Shown one piece after another: positions 1 to 13,230 of a stretch of 64,000 nucleotides of DNA. Source of the stretch: Lanius collurio. Its lineage: Eukaryota; Chordata; Aves; Passeriformes; Laniidae. The position numbers and the translations under genes were made by a program. The notes under the pieces were generated by a model. The model made no database searches, was not told the DNA's origin, and worked only from the letters and a program-made list of their open reading frames with translations. Each line of letters begins with the position of its first letter. The first letter of the stretch is position 1. The stretch is from contig JACBWW010000007.1 of the NCBI GenBank assembly GCA_020086605.1, forward strand, positions 26,098,462-26,162,461, read 5' to 3'.

Positions 1-3000
1 AAAATGAGCACCAAGAGAAATACACTGTTAAGAAACAATTCTGACTGTATGTATTTAACATATAAGCTTTTATTTCCTAGCTTGCAATGAGAAACTTTGA
101 TCTTGAAGTCTCAATGTACAATTCTTGGGGTTATTCCTTATTGCCATTGTTGCAGAGTAAATTATGGACCAGCATATAATTGTCTGTTTTCCCAAAAACA
201 GAGAATTCAAAAAGAGTAGTGTGTGCAGGCACTGCAGAGTGCTCTATACCACAAATATTTTATGTTTCCTGATAAATTGCAAAGGAAGTCTTTGAGGACT
301 GCTATTAACAAGTGCAAATTTTGGAAATTCCCTTCTGCCTTAGCCTTAGTTGACATTATCTAATCTGTGTCCCACGGGAAGAGAAAGAAAAAAGTTATCC
401 CACCATTTTGAACAACTCTATGCATCACACTTACCTAAACAACAGATCGTGTTTCCAAAGCGATATGGTTATGATACTGATATCAGCAAAAGAACCAAAA
501 TGACTCATAATTTGTCTTTGGGGATGCCGCCTTCGAGAGTCTCTTGCATGACTGGACACCTTACACAATCACAGTCCCTCTCCTATAAAGGATGCCCTTC
601 AGAGAAGGTGTTACTCAGCAAGCTTTTCATCCCACAGGATGACTCAGATCTCAAACTGCTCAGGGAGCCCAAACCTCCCAACAGTGACGATGTCACCTTG
701 TTGCCAATGACAAGAAGCCATGGGAGAAGAAAAACATGGATACAGGGCTACTGAGATAATCAATATGTTTTTATGTCCTACCTCCTCAACCACTAAAGCA
801 TCTCCCTCTGCAACTTCAGGTAAAATCAAGGACTGTTGTTTGGAGGGAGATGGACATGTCAATTCTTTTGTTGCCCGGATCACTTTCCTGCTTTTTGAAG
901 ATAGATGCAGTGTCAGCAATTCTCCAGTTAAATGAATTCTATCTATCCTTGATAGCAGTCTTAAAGCTTCTTATGGTGAGTATTCCAGTCTCTTAAGGTA
1001 GAGGTGATCTGCTCTCCTGACATGAGGACATTAATGTCTCTGAGTACTGAAGTACTGAGTACTTAGCCCAATATTTTCATGTCATCCAAGGAGTGTAGTA
1101 AAAGGAAAGCTATGAAAAAGTTTACAGGCTTCTGCACTAAACTCTTTCAAAGCTTACCTGCATGGGAAGTTGTAATGTACAACAGGCTTACTGGGTTTAC
1201 CATCTCAGTCCTTCCTGACAGCTCAGCAAAGTGACAGAATGCAGAAACCCAAGTTTTTAAAGATTTAGAAAATGCATTAGTCTTTGCAACAGTCATCACA
1301 ACTTAATTGTGAATTACAAAATTGTTAACGGTTAAATTAAATAGCATCTGAAAGATGCCATATGTTTTCATCTATTTCAGATGTCATGGACTGAATGGAA
1401 TGTGCACATTCTTTAGATATCTCAGGTGCCAAAACAACAAAGAAGATGATAGATGAGCCAAGGATAAAGAAAAGGAGGGACTGTGGGCTTTTAAACAGAT
1501 ATTTTGAGTTTCTCCTGCCCTTCTCTGCGAGGAGCTGTGGCAAGCACTCAGATCAACCCATCCAGCCAGGCAGGCACTGGAAGCCAGTCACCCTCAGGGC
1601 TGGTCTTCCTCAGGAAAGGACCAAGTTCTAGGAGACATAACTGGATGAGAGTTTTGGATGTTAGCAGTGGAAAGTTTACCAGACTTAACCTGAATACTAC
1701 CAATATTTCATGACTCCTTTCCTTTAAGACTATTTTTTTTAACACACATGAAGCAAGTGGAATAATTTGAAATAATTTCTTCTTTTTTCTCCTTTTTAGT
1801 GCATTTCTTACTAACCCATATCAACAAATTATAAACAAAACAACTAAAGCTTCATGATGAATCCCTACAAAGCTGGGCAGTGTTAGGAATAATGCTGTCC
1901 CTTTAGCTTCAGGCCAGTCTCCTTATACCTGTGAATCCAGCTGTGGTCTTTAACTATAGGATAGCTGTTCTTCCCCTAGACCCTGCATTGTCACTGCAGA
2001 CATGTGGAGTAATGTGGTTCCCTCTCGTTGCTCAGTGTGTTGGCACTCTGCCTCATTCATCGTGGGCTATTCAAGCCATGCCCTGGTGATAAGGTTATTC
2101 ATTTCATCCAGCACTTTTCTTTAGGGCTGATCACTGCTGTGACACAAACATTTGTCAGTGCACTGTTGTAGCTCCTCATCAAGGAGTGTCTGCGGTACAA
2201 TCAGGGAGCAGAGTCACAGCAAGATTCCTAATTTTGGATACTCATTTGAGGTCTGTGATATAATTTTCTTCCACGACTGTTTAAAGTTGCATAACACTAT
2301 AGATACTTAAGGCGCAGCTGGTTTTCATTTCAGTTGTAATTGTGAGAAAGTTATTGATAATCAGGCTGGATGTAGAGAAAATATGTCCAGTATGGCTGCT
2401 TCTGTTTAAATGCCATGTTTATGTATCTTGCCTGGTAGTACGTACAGAGAAGTTGGTAAAGAGAATGCAATACACCCTTTTCCAGGACAGCCTACATGTT
2501 TTCACTTCTTTTCTCTGGGAGGAGCATGTTATCCAATACTCGATGAAACAAAACTGCCAAATTGTTCTGACCCCTTTAACAGCACTCTGACACCCTTTCC
2601 TTGCTCACCCACCTAGTGGATAAATAAGCATACAAAAACTTTGGACTCTTTAGATAAGGAAGGGGTGTGAACAATATGCTATGATTCTCAGTGTTGCTGG
2701 AATAACATCTACAGTCTGACCATCCGACCATCCTGCTGTTCCAGGTATACACAAATCACCATTTTGCCTCTTTGGTGGGTGAGTTTCAGGTTCTACAAAG
2801 TAACTGAAACTTATTATGCAGAAGAACAATCCAGTCCCAGCCATCTGAAGGAAGAAAAGATATTCTCTAGTCTGGTACCTGATGCTGACAATATGTGGAG
2901 CAGAAACCAGGTTGTGCTGTGACACCCAGATGTTGTTCAGCCTTAGTGACGCCAAATCAACTGTGGGCTTCTTTTTAGCAATTATGAAACACCTGCTGGG

Positions 3001-5989
3001 AATCCATAATTCCAGTTTCATCGTGCACTGTGTTTGCATATGGATGAGATGCTGCCATGCAAGGGCAGGTATGTGACTCTAAACCCCAGGTCATCCATAC
3101 GTTGGAGGAAGGAGGTCCCCTGTAGCCACAGAAGATGGCTGTGTGGCATCCAGGAGCTACCACAAACACAGAGGTTACACTTGTACAACTTGCACTGTGG
3201 AGTAGGAGGAATGTGGGGATTTCTCTGAAACTAGTTAAAGAGATGTGTTTGAAAATGTAACAAGATAAGGTAGTGTACATGCCACTAGACTAAGGGATGG
3301 CCACCAGAGAGACCATAGGGCCTCTCCCTCACACTCTGGCCCAAACAGAATTTCTGAACTATGGCATCTGAAGCTTTGAGGATCTGGTTGTCAAGGGAAG
3401 TTTTGTGACAGTGTGCTTTGGAACATCAAGAATACCTATCAAAAATTACAGGTGTCTATTTTGTTGGGGTGTTGGGGTTTTTGTTGTTTGTTTGTTTGTT
3501 TGTTTTGTCCTGGTTGTGGATTAAAAGTACCTTTGAGACAATGTAAAATTCTCAGCTTTGTGTAGGGCTTTTTTTTAGGTTTTTTTTAGGCTGTTGTTTT
3601 TTTTTTTTTACTCTACCTTTTTCTTTCAAAATAGTTTTCAAATTCCCTCAACAATTTTCACATCCAGGCCTCATAATTGTGGCACTTTAAAAATACTGAT
3701 GCTGGTGGTCACCTTTCATGAGATGAAGGTTACATAAATCCCTCTTAGGTAACTACAAAATTCTGCAAACAAAGAGCTCAAAGTATTTCCCCAATGAATG
3801 TTTCTTTGGAGATTCAGAAGCTGATGTTTTTACTGAGCTTATTCTGCCCGTGGACAATCATAATAGCTCTCAAAAAAGTAATCCACACCAAAGCTTTATA
3901 GCTCAAAGCAGAAAGCTGCAGGAAATTAGCTTTATTTTGCTGTTAATGGAACGAGGCAAAATCTGCAGTAACTTAACTGTTTGGGGTTTTAGGTTTGGTT
4001 GTTTTTTTGTTGCTTTTTTTATTATTTTTAAATGATTGAAAGAGATCAATAAAATTCAGGAGACAGAATGAACTTGCACTTCCTATGAACATGAAAGGGC
4101 AGTGTATACTAACAGCAGATTTTTGTGATAACCATAAAGCAGAATTTAATGAAATTGCGTCAAAGAAATGCAGCAATAAATACAAGTAATGAGCCAGCAA
4201 AACAAGCCAGGAGGCAAGGTGCTTCCACAGATATGAGTCTATAAGTGCATTAGTGGAAGGATCAATGGGATCTTGGAGATAAAATTGCTTAAAATTATCA
4301 GAGATGAGAACAGAAGCAATTTGTACAGAACTCCACCAAGAAATCTTCTTTCTTTCCCTCTGGTAGTATTTGAATATCTGCACTTTAACAGAAGTCTGGA
4401 AAGACCAAAATGGTAGTTATGTCACTATGTTTTTTACTGTCAGCCAAAGTATCTTCAAAGGCTGATGTGTGATATGAAGTGAGTTTTCCACATTTCATGC
4501 ACCGTATTATCAACCAGCACACAAAATACAGCTCTCCTGAAGAAACACCGGTCTCAAGATGACCATAGCTGGAGTTTTGCATTAACATATGCATCAGTTT
4601 AAGATGGGACCCACATGAAATGAACCAGTAGCCCTTCAGTGCTTGCATCACTCCCCTCTCACAGAGGCACTCCAGAGGCATACAGGTGATAGAGAGCAAA
4701 GCAGAGTGTCAGTCTCCTTTCTTCATGGCTTTTGTGGAGACAGAAGTGACAGATGAAGGAGCTGTGCACCCTCTATATTTACACCCACTAGCTGCAATTT
4801 GCTGAACAGAGGTAGCACAAATACATCAAGTTTGTGATGCTGTTCCTACCCCCTAATGTTTTACTCACTGATACTTGCAATTTTCTAGGCAGCTCCTGTG
4901 GAAGATTCAAAGAAATGAGAGCACTGTCAAAGTAGCTGCCTCCATTTGTGCAAAGGCAAACGCACATCTCCGGGCAGTCACTTGGATGTCTTACTAAATT
5001 ACCTTATCTGGAAGGATGTGTGAAAGTCTGCCCTGATAACTCACAGCATATATTACACTTAAGAGGCCTAGCCCACATGCAGTCAGTATATGAAAGCATT
5101 CATTTCTATGGCATGGAGCTGAATTAGATCGCCCTACGCAATGCATACATCTCCTGGGCTGTAGACTGTGGGAAGTGGGATAAAATATTTTAGAGAGGAC
5201 ATGGAAATAAGACATTTCAATAAAATCAGAGTCACTGCACAGCATGGTGCACAGATGTGACAAGTCCTGGCTGTGACACCACTTTGTAAAGTTCTGTGTT
5301 ACATGATTTTTAGGAGAAGGTTCCAAGGATCACTCTCACCCAAAATAAATTATGGGGAGGACTCTCGCTTAGAGCTGCTGTCTAGAAAGTTATAACAGCC
5401 AGCCTGTGAAATTAGGAAGCCAGCAACAGTAATTATTTTCCTAGAGGAGAGAAGGGGTTTTGAAAGGCATTATATGCCAGTAAGCACTCCTTCTGAAAAC
5501 CAAGATAGGTTTCTGTTTCCAATTGGTTAGTTATATGTAATTTCAGTAGGTGCGGATGTTCCATTTTCTGGAACTGACCTTTTTTCTGTGGAGTGCTAAT
5601 GGAGGTTAGAAGAAAAATATATTAAGCAAGCTGCTATGTAAAAAAACTAAGCAGACCCTTCAAAGACCGGGAGTGCTGCAGGATACCTCTAATTACAGAT
5701 CATTGATAGCCAGGGACTGAGAGCACTGACGTTCATTTTTTTTCAGACTTCTCCAGTGATTTCTTTAAAGTATGTATAAGTGGTAAAAACATAGATTTCA
5801 CAAAAAAAAGAGGAAGACAAGCATTAAATACAGTTAATCTATCACTTAAGACAAATCCTGAGCATTGTATGCACCCTGCCAACTGTCAGACAACGGATGT
5901 AGAAAGGTTGGGCAGTAAGTAGGACAGCAAAAAAAAAAAAAAAGCTGCACCACTCTCATATGGAAATGGCGATGATGGGAGATTCCCTG
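1..5989. other. no gene recognised
   Basis: This is A/T-rich intergenic sequence. Only short, unrelated open frames are present on both strands, with no recognisable protein, structural RNA or clear mobile element apart from the GTTT repeat. Confidence 0.7.
3481..3507. repeat. (GTTT)n microsatellite
   Basis: About six copies of gttt lie in a T/G-rich stretch of the gene-poor left part. Confidence 0.8.
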
Positions 5990-6300
5990 GTCCGTGGGAG
6001 CATGAGGCTGCATTCACTCCCAGCCCCAGGTCTTTTCTAGCTCGGCGTTGTCACTGATTATTCCTCTCGCAAAGCTTTCCTGCGTGTGCCAGCGCTACCA
6101 TCTGCTGGCTGCAGCCGGCACTGCCCGGAGCAGCGAGCGAGGGCGGCGGGGCCGGCAGTGCCCACGGCAGCCCCTTCTCTGCCCCTTGCCTTCCTCCCCG
6201 GGAGGCTCCTGTGCCTGGGGCAGCAGCAGCCGGCGCTGGAGAGGCAGCTGCTGTGGCAGGGGTAAGACGGCAGATCCCGATCGCAGTCTTCCGAGCCAGA
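5990..6300 (+). promoter_or_regulatory. small CpG-rich islet with plus-strand splice-donor-like site
   Basis: About 200 bp (6061-6290) hold more than a dozen CpGs in an otherwise CpG-poor 12-kb stretch. A donor-like GGGTAAGA lies at 6260-6267 on the plus strand. A CTCF-like core (CCAGCAGATGGTAGC on the minus strand) lies at 6094-6108. This could be an unannotated promoter with a short first exon, or an insulator or enhancer element. No known protein is encoded. Confidence 0.35.
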
Positions 6301-6802
6301 AATGTGCCCGGTTACTCCTGTCCCACGTCTCTCAATGTTCTGTCTTTCAGTCCTGGCTCGGAGGATATGAGGGCTTTTTCATTGTCATTCTTAACGGGAA
6401 AGAAATGCCATGCCTGTGCACTGCTCTGCTCAGCTGTCCAGGCACGCCGAATAACAGACAAAAAGTTCAGACTGTGCACAACCCCCTTTTCATATCTCAG
6501 GAAAAGAAGAGCTCTCTATGTTGTGTCCTTTGTTGGAGCTTTGCATGTAGCAGTCCCCCTAAAATCCAGGATAAGCATTCAAAACAACTACAGCAATTGT
6601 TATGGAATGAGGTAACTGAAAGTAGAGAGCATATGCAGAACCCCTTCAGGAACTGAGCTGAGGGTGTTTGCATTGTTTGCATTAGGTATTTCTTTTGGAC
6701 TCAGATGTCTGAATACATGAGCCAAGAACAGACAAATATCTCAAAAACACTAAAGGGCATTCAGGGAAAGAAGCCAGGAAGCATTAGGTGGCTTTGGGGT
6801 CT

Positions 6803-6805
<3 letters not shown>

Positions 6806-6854
<49 letters not shown>

Positions 6855-6863
6855 GTGGGGGGN

Positions 6864-6910
<47 letters not shown>
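6806..6910. repeat. two poly-T runs with duplicated GGTGGGGGG tail
   Basis: Forty-eight T (6806-6853) are followed by ggtgggggg and a single n (6863). Then come 47 T (6864-6910) followed by ggtgggggg again. The exact repetition around an ambiguous base suggests a local assembly duplication. Confidence 0.9.
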
Positions 6911-6911
<1 letters not shown>

Positions 6912-6929
6912 GTGGGGGGCTGTGTGTTT

Positions 6930-6955
6930 TACAGACAGACACAGACAGACAGACT
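6930..6955. repeat. short (ACAG)n tract
   Basis: Several imperfect acag/acagac units lie immediately after the poly-T block. The whole stretch is low complexity with no coding signal. Confidence 0.7.
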
Positions 6956-9900
6956 CACAGTATTTTTGTCACCCAGATCTCCATCCATGGAGTTGCTAAA
7001 GAGGCTGAGAGCCTGGTCTGGGAGAAAGAGAGGCTCAGAGGCAGGGGTGAGAGAGAGGACTATCTAGGGAGTAATGTGGAGAGATTAAGAAACAGCTATT
7101 TGCGTTCTTAGGTAAAGTTAAGTAAAGTTAACTGGAAACTCTTGTAGAACAAAGAGGGAGGGGATCAGGCATACAAAAAATTATGTAGTGGACTAAAATG
7201 GGTTAAGGAATTTCTTACCATGCTCATGGATGCCATGGATGCTGAGAATTTGCATGGCTACCCAGATCTTCGGACCCCAAGGGCACCACCAGCACTTACT
7301 GCCCCAAGGCAGCCCCCTGGGGCTCCCCTTACCCCGCTCCCACGACCCCATTTCAGTCACCAATGGCTCCAGTCCCTGTGCCAAGGATGCCCTAATCCAA
7401 ACATCTGGTTTTATGCCCTTATGTACTGAGGCACAATCAGTGAGAAAATATTAGTGAAATGAAGTCATACAGTCTTGCTGGATAAATTGGGTGAGAGGAA
7501 GGCTTAGATTCACCAAAACCAAGAAGGATCTATCTCCAAAGCACCAGGGATAGCAAAGGTAGAGAATGAATTTATTTAATTTTAGGAGAGAATCTGAACT
7601 AGTTTCCATCACTTCTAACAAATGTGTCCCAGTTGCCCTGGTGGATAATATTTTTCATGTGTTTTCTTCTGTTCTTGCAAGAAACATAAACATTTTCCTT
7701 GTCTTGGATTGAATTGTTTGGGGTTTTGTTTGTTCGTTTTCTAGTCTGAGAAATAATAAAAATAATTATAGCTTGGAAGAGAGAAAAAGCTACTTCTTAA
7801 CTTTTGCTCTATGAGGGGAAGGTTTTGTTTACAGTTGTTTGGCTGACTGAAAAAATGACTGGGATCTGCAGATAAAATTGCCTCCTTCTAGTGGTCAGTG
7901 AACAAAGGGACTGAGCTGGTACTTCCAGAACCTGAGCAGTACTCCATCTTTTCTATGGCACAAGTGAATAGAAATAATCCCAGTGAAGTTGGAAAATGCT
8001 CGCACCTTGTGCTCACCACTCTGATTATCTGGGGACCAGAAATATTCTGGTCAACTATTCTGAACCAATGGGTATGGATGGAGCTATTTCAGAAGGGGAT
8101 GTCCATCATCCTCATTGAAGAGACTTGGAAAGGCAGAGGTTCTGCCTACCAAATTGTAGGAAAAATAATGTATATACAGTTGTAAGGCAGTCTGTCAGCC
8201 TCAGTCACTATGCTTGGCTGGAGGGTGAAAAAGCTGAATCAAGCACTGTGGTGATGCTCCTTCAAGAGAGGCCTGGGGAGAGCAAAGCTACTGCTGGGAG
8301 CTTTGCCCCATGCAGAAATTCCCAACACCAACTGTTCTTGTTTTGGCACAATTATTTAATCAGAGAAAAAAACCTGCAATTCCCTTTCCTCAAAATAAGG
8401 TAATAAAAATGCAGTCTCAATGACAAAGAGACAAGCCTACACTTGTCCTATTCATAACATCTTTCCAAGGTCTGTATGAACTTCTGTGATTCAGAGTCAG
8501 TGCTTTCATGAGACAAAGAGCTGCTTTAGCTGCTACTGCTGCATTTTACAAACCACAGAAAGAAAAGCTCCAGGGATTTCAAAAGCCATAGACTCGGCAG
8601 AGACTCCACGGTTTAATTTGTGAAGTGAGACAGCTGACAGATTACAAACTCAATTTTACTTCACAGTCACTAAAGCCATGAATCTAGTGCTGTGTCACTT
8701 GAATCAGTGATGATTAATGAGTTTCAAGACCTTTAAAGTGCAAAGGGAAGTAGTTTAGAAAGGCAAGACTTCACCTGGCAGAGAAAAGAGACAAGACCTT
8801 GTTGCACGGTGACATGAGTCAGGTATTCTCCAGCACTGAGGTAGGGCTGGAGTAAGGGTTACTGTGTTGAATGAGGATATATGAATTTGAAACATTTCTC
8901 TTCCCAGAAATAGTTCACTGCTGTCATTTTAAAGAAAAGTGGACTCCCCTAGGCATCCTAGAGAGCAGTTTTGCATTAAATGTTGCCTGGTGCATGAAAG
9001 TGAGTATCCCTTGGAGCAGTAAGCAGAGCAATGTGTCAAGGAATGACAAATAATTGCTCAATATGCATAGAAATAACTCCTGGGAATTTTTATCCAAAGC
9101 CTGTAGGATTCAGGCTGGAACTGCCGAGCAAGGCAGTCTCCATTTCAACAAATACAGTGCATGTATTAAGCAAGAAAAAGGGGATTCAGGAGCATCTAGA
9201 CTCAGAATCATGATACTCAAGAACCAATCTGATGGGAATTAAGCATATCCCATATTAGGCACAGAAGTACTCTCTTTTTCACCACTAACATGCTGTTTTG
9301 CAGCCAGTCTGTCCCAGTTTGTTAAGCTACTAAAGTAAAATTTATTTCCTTCTTAGTCATCTTGAAAAGAATTCATGTCAGTGGAGAGGCAAGAGGAGAT
9401 TCTCTGCAAATGCCCCAAAGCTGTATGTTGTATTTACTAGATTTGCATGCCTGTGGTTTCCAGTTAAGAGAAAATATAAAACAACAAGAAATGGACAGGA
9501 CAGCTGTGGACCTTTGCACACTACTGCAGAAAGGAGAACTGTGTCCTGGGATGTGGCTGATCCCACCTAGCAACTACAAAGACTTATTGCATCAGATATA
9601 TTCCATTAACACTAAAGATCATTTTCTCCCTTAAATCCATTGTTTTCTTTTGTTGAAGTGTTGGTTTAGTTCCACAGTCTCCATAAGCAGCTCTGTATCC
9701 AGCAGAAACATCTTGCAAAGCAATTTGCTGGCAGTGGCCTCGCTCTTTGAGCCGGTCTTTGTGGGCAGGGACTCCCAGAGATGCATCCAATGGAGGGGGA
9801 ATGACTGTCCTTCCACACCTCCCCAGCCCAACAGCGTTCCCAAGGGCACTGACAGACACCTGCTGGACTCTGACCACACAGGGACTGCCACACTCTCACT

Positions 9901-12190
9901 TCCAGTAAAGGGGTCCTGCTGTGTAGGGACACACAATTGCACCAGAACATTGCATGTGCCTTTTGCTGAGCTGGCAGGAGAAACAAACTGATGCAAATCA
10001 GTTTGAAAAAACCAAAACCAAGCTGAAGACAGTGACCATCTTAATTTACATCTTTTCCTACTTTGTGGAATCTCTCTCTCCTTTTCACTAACCCTCAAGT
10101 GAACAAAGAAGGAATTTCAAGAGTCCAGCTCTACATTAAAGCATCAACAAAAGTCAATATTTGCACAGCATTAGCATTTTAGTCTCATCTTTACTATAGT
10201 TATATTTGAAGGAATTATTCTGTTTACTACCTGCCTGCAGGTGGGATTGCAAGCAATTAGTATTCGAAACTCCATAGTATCATCCACAAAATTAGGGCTA
10301 TCATTTAAAAAATAAATTAAAAACTGACAAGCAAAAGAGTATAAACTATTTATTTCTGAGAAAATATCCTACAAAACCATGACTTAACTACCATTAAACT
10401 GTTAACATAAAAATAAGAACAAATCTGATAAAATATATTCCTGACAATCATTTAAGTCCTGTATTACATTTTGAATGGTTTCAAATATAAAAAAAAATCC
10501 AAACCTCACCTATTCTTATTCCGTTTGCACCTTGTACAACTTTTACAGTTTATAACTGGATAAGTGTTGATGCATAAAGCTGTAATTCACCAGTGTTGAT
10601 CACAATTTTTATGAAAATAAATAAGTAAACACGGTGAGATGATACAAGTTGAGCATACAGAATTCATCCTAATTACACTTGGGCAGAGGAATTCAAGTAA
10701 ACAGAGTCATACCATGAAATTTTCATAAGAAAAGAAAGCTGGAAGCAACACCCTCACCTGGTTCTCAGAGCAACTTCCTCCTGGTTTTAGCATTGCTCCT
10801 CTAAATCCATGGGCTGAATTTACAAAATAAGATGCCTAAAGGTAATAGTAAAATTAGTACGTACAAAAAATGTTTCTTTATAATCTAGAATATAAGATGA
10901 ATCTCCAGTTTTCCAGTGTCACCAAAGCAGGGATTCTCCACATTTTAATCTCCAAAAGTTAACCACTAGGTTCATTGTCCATTGCTTGACTGTTTAGTGC
11001 AGATTCAGCTTAACCAAGACACTGATTTTAGAGGATATACCTTTCCCATCCCAGATACCTGCTTTTATTCAACCTCTGTGAAAACAGAGGTCTACTTCTC
11101 TTCCTAGGCATGAGGAAGCATTATAGAAGGCCACCTTAAACCAGCCAGTTAATTTTTACACGGCTCAAATATGTGTGATGGATTGGGTCAGAAAAGTGAC
11201 ACATTCCCATGTGTCTCTATCACCAGAGGAGTGACAGACCTAACTGTGTTTGTCATTTTGTCCCATTAGGGTATGATTTAGTGTCCCACAACCCAAACAG
11301 AACTGTGCTCTGTTTGGTCAGCACAAAGGAATCCAGCCACTACACTGGATACTTACAGCCAGCCATATGTTTGTGCAGACATGGATTTTAATTGTGAACT
11401 AAAACAAATAGCATCCAGGTAGCATTTTATCTCTCCTCTTTAACTTCCCACATGCACAAGGAAGGCTGGCACTGCACACACTGGCACAGTGATGAACACC
11501 AGAATTAGCTTTCATATATTCAAAGGCTGCCAGTCTCTCCACTTCTGAGATGAGGACTCTGTATATCTCATTGCTGGTGGCAGTGATGACATCAGTATTT
11601 GCACTCTCAGCCCACTCTTACGGAGTCTCCACAGCGAAGTGGAGAAAGATCTCCAGAAGCACCGACGTGCATGGCTGCCCCCTCAGCTCAGGGGTGACAC
11701 AGAAGCCCCTCAGGGAGCTGGGCATGCTGCTGCTCCCAGGTGATGCAGATGCACTTTGGTTTAGAATTCAAGAAGAAACAGGGCAATGGGAAGAAGAGCT
11801 GGAGTCTCAGCATCCTTGCTCCTACACAGATCAAGCATCTGATGTTCCCAGGGGAACACCCAAGCGGTCACAACTGCACTTTGGCTTGTGGCAGCAGGAC
11901 CTGTTTCTGAAAGGGAAAGAAAAATGCCCAGCGTTAAAGTTTAGCTGGAGGAAATATTTTTCCTTATGGCCTCAATGGAATAACAACCACATACATCATA
12001 GAGTCAGCTGCTCAGCAACTGAGCAGGGGGCAGAAATTGTCCACTGTTTTTCTAATTTGGGATGGACTTTGATTTCACCGTTTGTTTCATGATCACATAT
12101 GAGAGGTGTCATTATTTCCACTTCCGTGGAAAATGTTATGAATGAGGGAGCAACTCCCTAAGAAAATTATATTATCTCACTCTTAATTTT
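6956..12190. other. intergenic or ASB9 distal 3' flank, no known gene
   Basis: No recognised gene. A 180-codon plus-strand open frame at 11550-12092 begins with a signal-peptide-like stretch but has no recognised relative. The 9640-10000 stretch is G+C richer, with overlapping frames on both strands and no recognisable protein. Confidence 0.6.
11550..12092 (+). other. unassigned open reading frame with signal-peptide-like N-terminus
   Basis: The 180-residue frame starts MRTLYISLLVAVMTSVFALS, a short basic start plus a hydrophobic core followed by AHSYG, as in a secretory signal. The remainder has five cysteines and no motif I recognise. The ATG has G at -3. The frame is uninterrupted, but frames of this size occur by chance in 64 kb, and no neighbouring exon or poly-A signal ties it to a transcript. 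I do not assign a function. Confidence 0.2.
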
Positions 12191-12196
12191 TTTATT
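12191..12196 (-). terminator. candidate ASB9 polyadenylation signal (AATAAA)
   Basis: This is the first canonical AATAAA on the minus strand below the ASB9 stop codon, about 910 nt downstream. An ATTAAA variant lies nearer, at 12413-12418. Which one is used cannot be told from sequence alone. Confidence 0.35.
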
Positions 12197-13105
12197 GGGT
12201 GGAGAAAGGGTGTAGAAACTTGTTTTTCTGATGCACACTGAAAAATGCTTAGGAAATATCACCTAATTTTCAGGGCAGAAACAGGGAGCACTCAATGCCT
12301 GCAACTGATAGCCTGTTAGCCTGTGTCCTTGAAAAATAACATGCTACAAGGAGAAAATATGTAGTTCTGAAGTGTAGCTCCTTTCTGTCTCAAAGTATCA
12401 GCAGTAATTGATTTTAATGGATGATTAAAAACTTTTGCCCCACTAATATTGCACTGCAGGGAGCTGCCATCAGCAGTGAGCTACTTGCTGTCATGGCAGA
12501 AACACTTGTTTCAGATGCTGGCCTAAATGCAGATGACTGTTGGTGCTTATCTATCTGCAGTGTGATACCCTCAGAAAATAAATAACTTCTGCCTTGCTTG
12601 CCAAGTGGGTTCAGTTGAGTTCGCTCCCCTGACCCGTGCTGGTGTGGGCACAGCCCTTACCCCTCACAGATGAGAGGCACGTGAGCACTGCTTACAGAGA
12701 AAGCTCTCTGTAGCTCTCCCTGGTGTGCCTAATGTTTACATGAAATGCTGTTAGTGCTCGGCTGGGATATGTGTTTTCTTTGGAAGGGGTTGTCAACCAC
12801 AAGACCTCTAAAACTGTGCCAGAGAATCAAGAGATCTATTTTAAAATGTTATGCTAATTTTCTGTGCTTTCAAGGGGGCTCTCACCATGCAACCATGCAG
12901 GATTACTTCTTTCCAAATGGATTTGATGGGGATGATGGCAGTGAGGACTGAGCAAGTTGGTCAGTCCTGTAATTTCTAGACACGGGCTTTACTAGAGACC
13001 AAAAATCATAAATTATCATTGCAAACACTGGCAATACTAGTGATGAAAAAAGAGTCAACAAACCTTGCTGTGTTATTAAAGGCACCATTTTGAACATGAA
13101 AAGGC

Positions 13106-13230
13106 TCAAATGTGAAGAAGGAAATGTTTTAGCTCGTCAGGGAGGAGAAGTCCAGTTATTTTTTGATGCTGCTTATATCCAAAGCACCTCCTGATGCACA
13201 GGCGGCACAACTGCATCAAGGACAGTGGCC
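13106..13230 (-). CDS. ASB9: ASB9 coding exon 7 (SOCS box)
   Basis: This 125-nt terminal coding exon completes the Gly codon and encodes PLSLMQLCRLCIRRCFG, then YKQHQKITG and LLLPDELKHFLLHI, ending in TGA. The BC box (SLMQLCRLCI) should bind Elongin C, and the LPDEL region occupies the Cul5-box position. The acceptor is cttctccag after a pyrimidine-rich run. It equals ASB11 exon 7 in length (125 nt). Confidence 0.93.

Noticed and set aside
6048..6656. 202-codon plus-strand frame
   Set aside because: It starts in the CpG islet and runs through unrelated A/T-rich sequence, shows no domain, and is crossed by a donor-like site; the GC-rich start explains the lack of stops.
9584..10098. Overlapping 90-155 codon frames on both strands
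   Set aside because: Several frames are open together on both strands in a G+C-richer patch and none resembles a known protein, which is typical of a stop-poor non-coding stretch.
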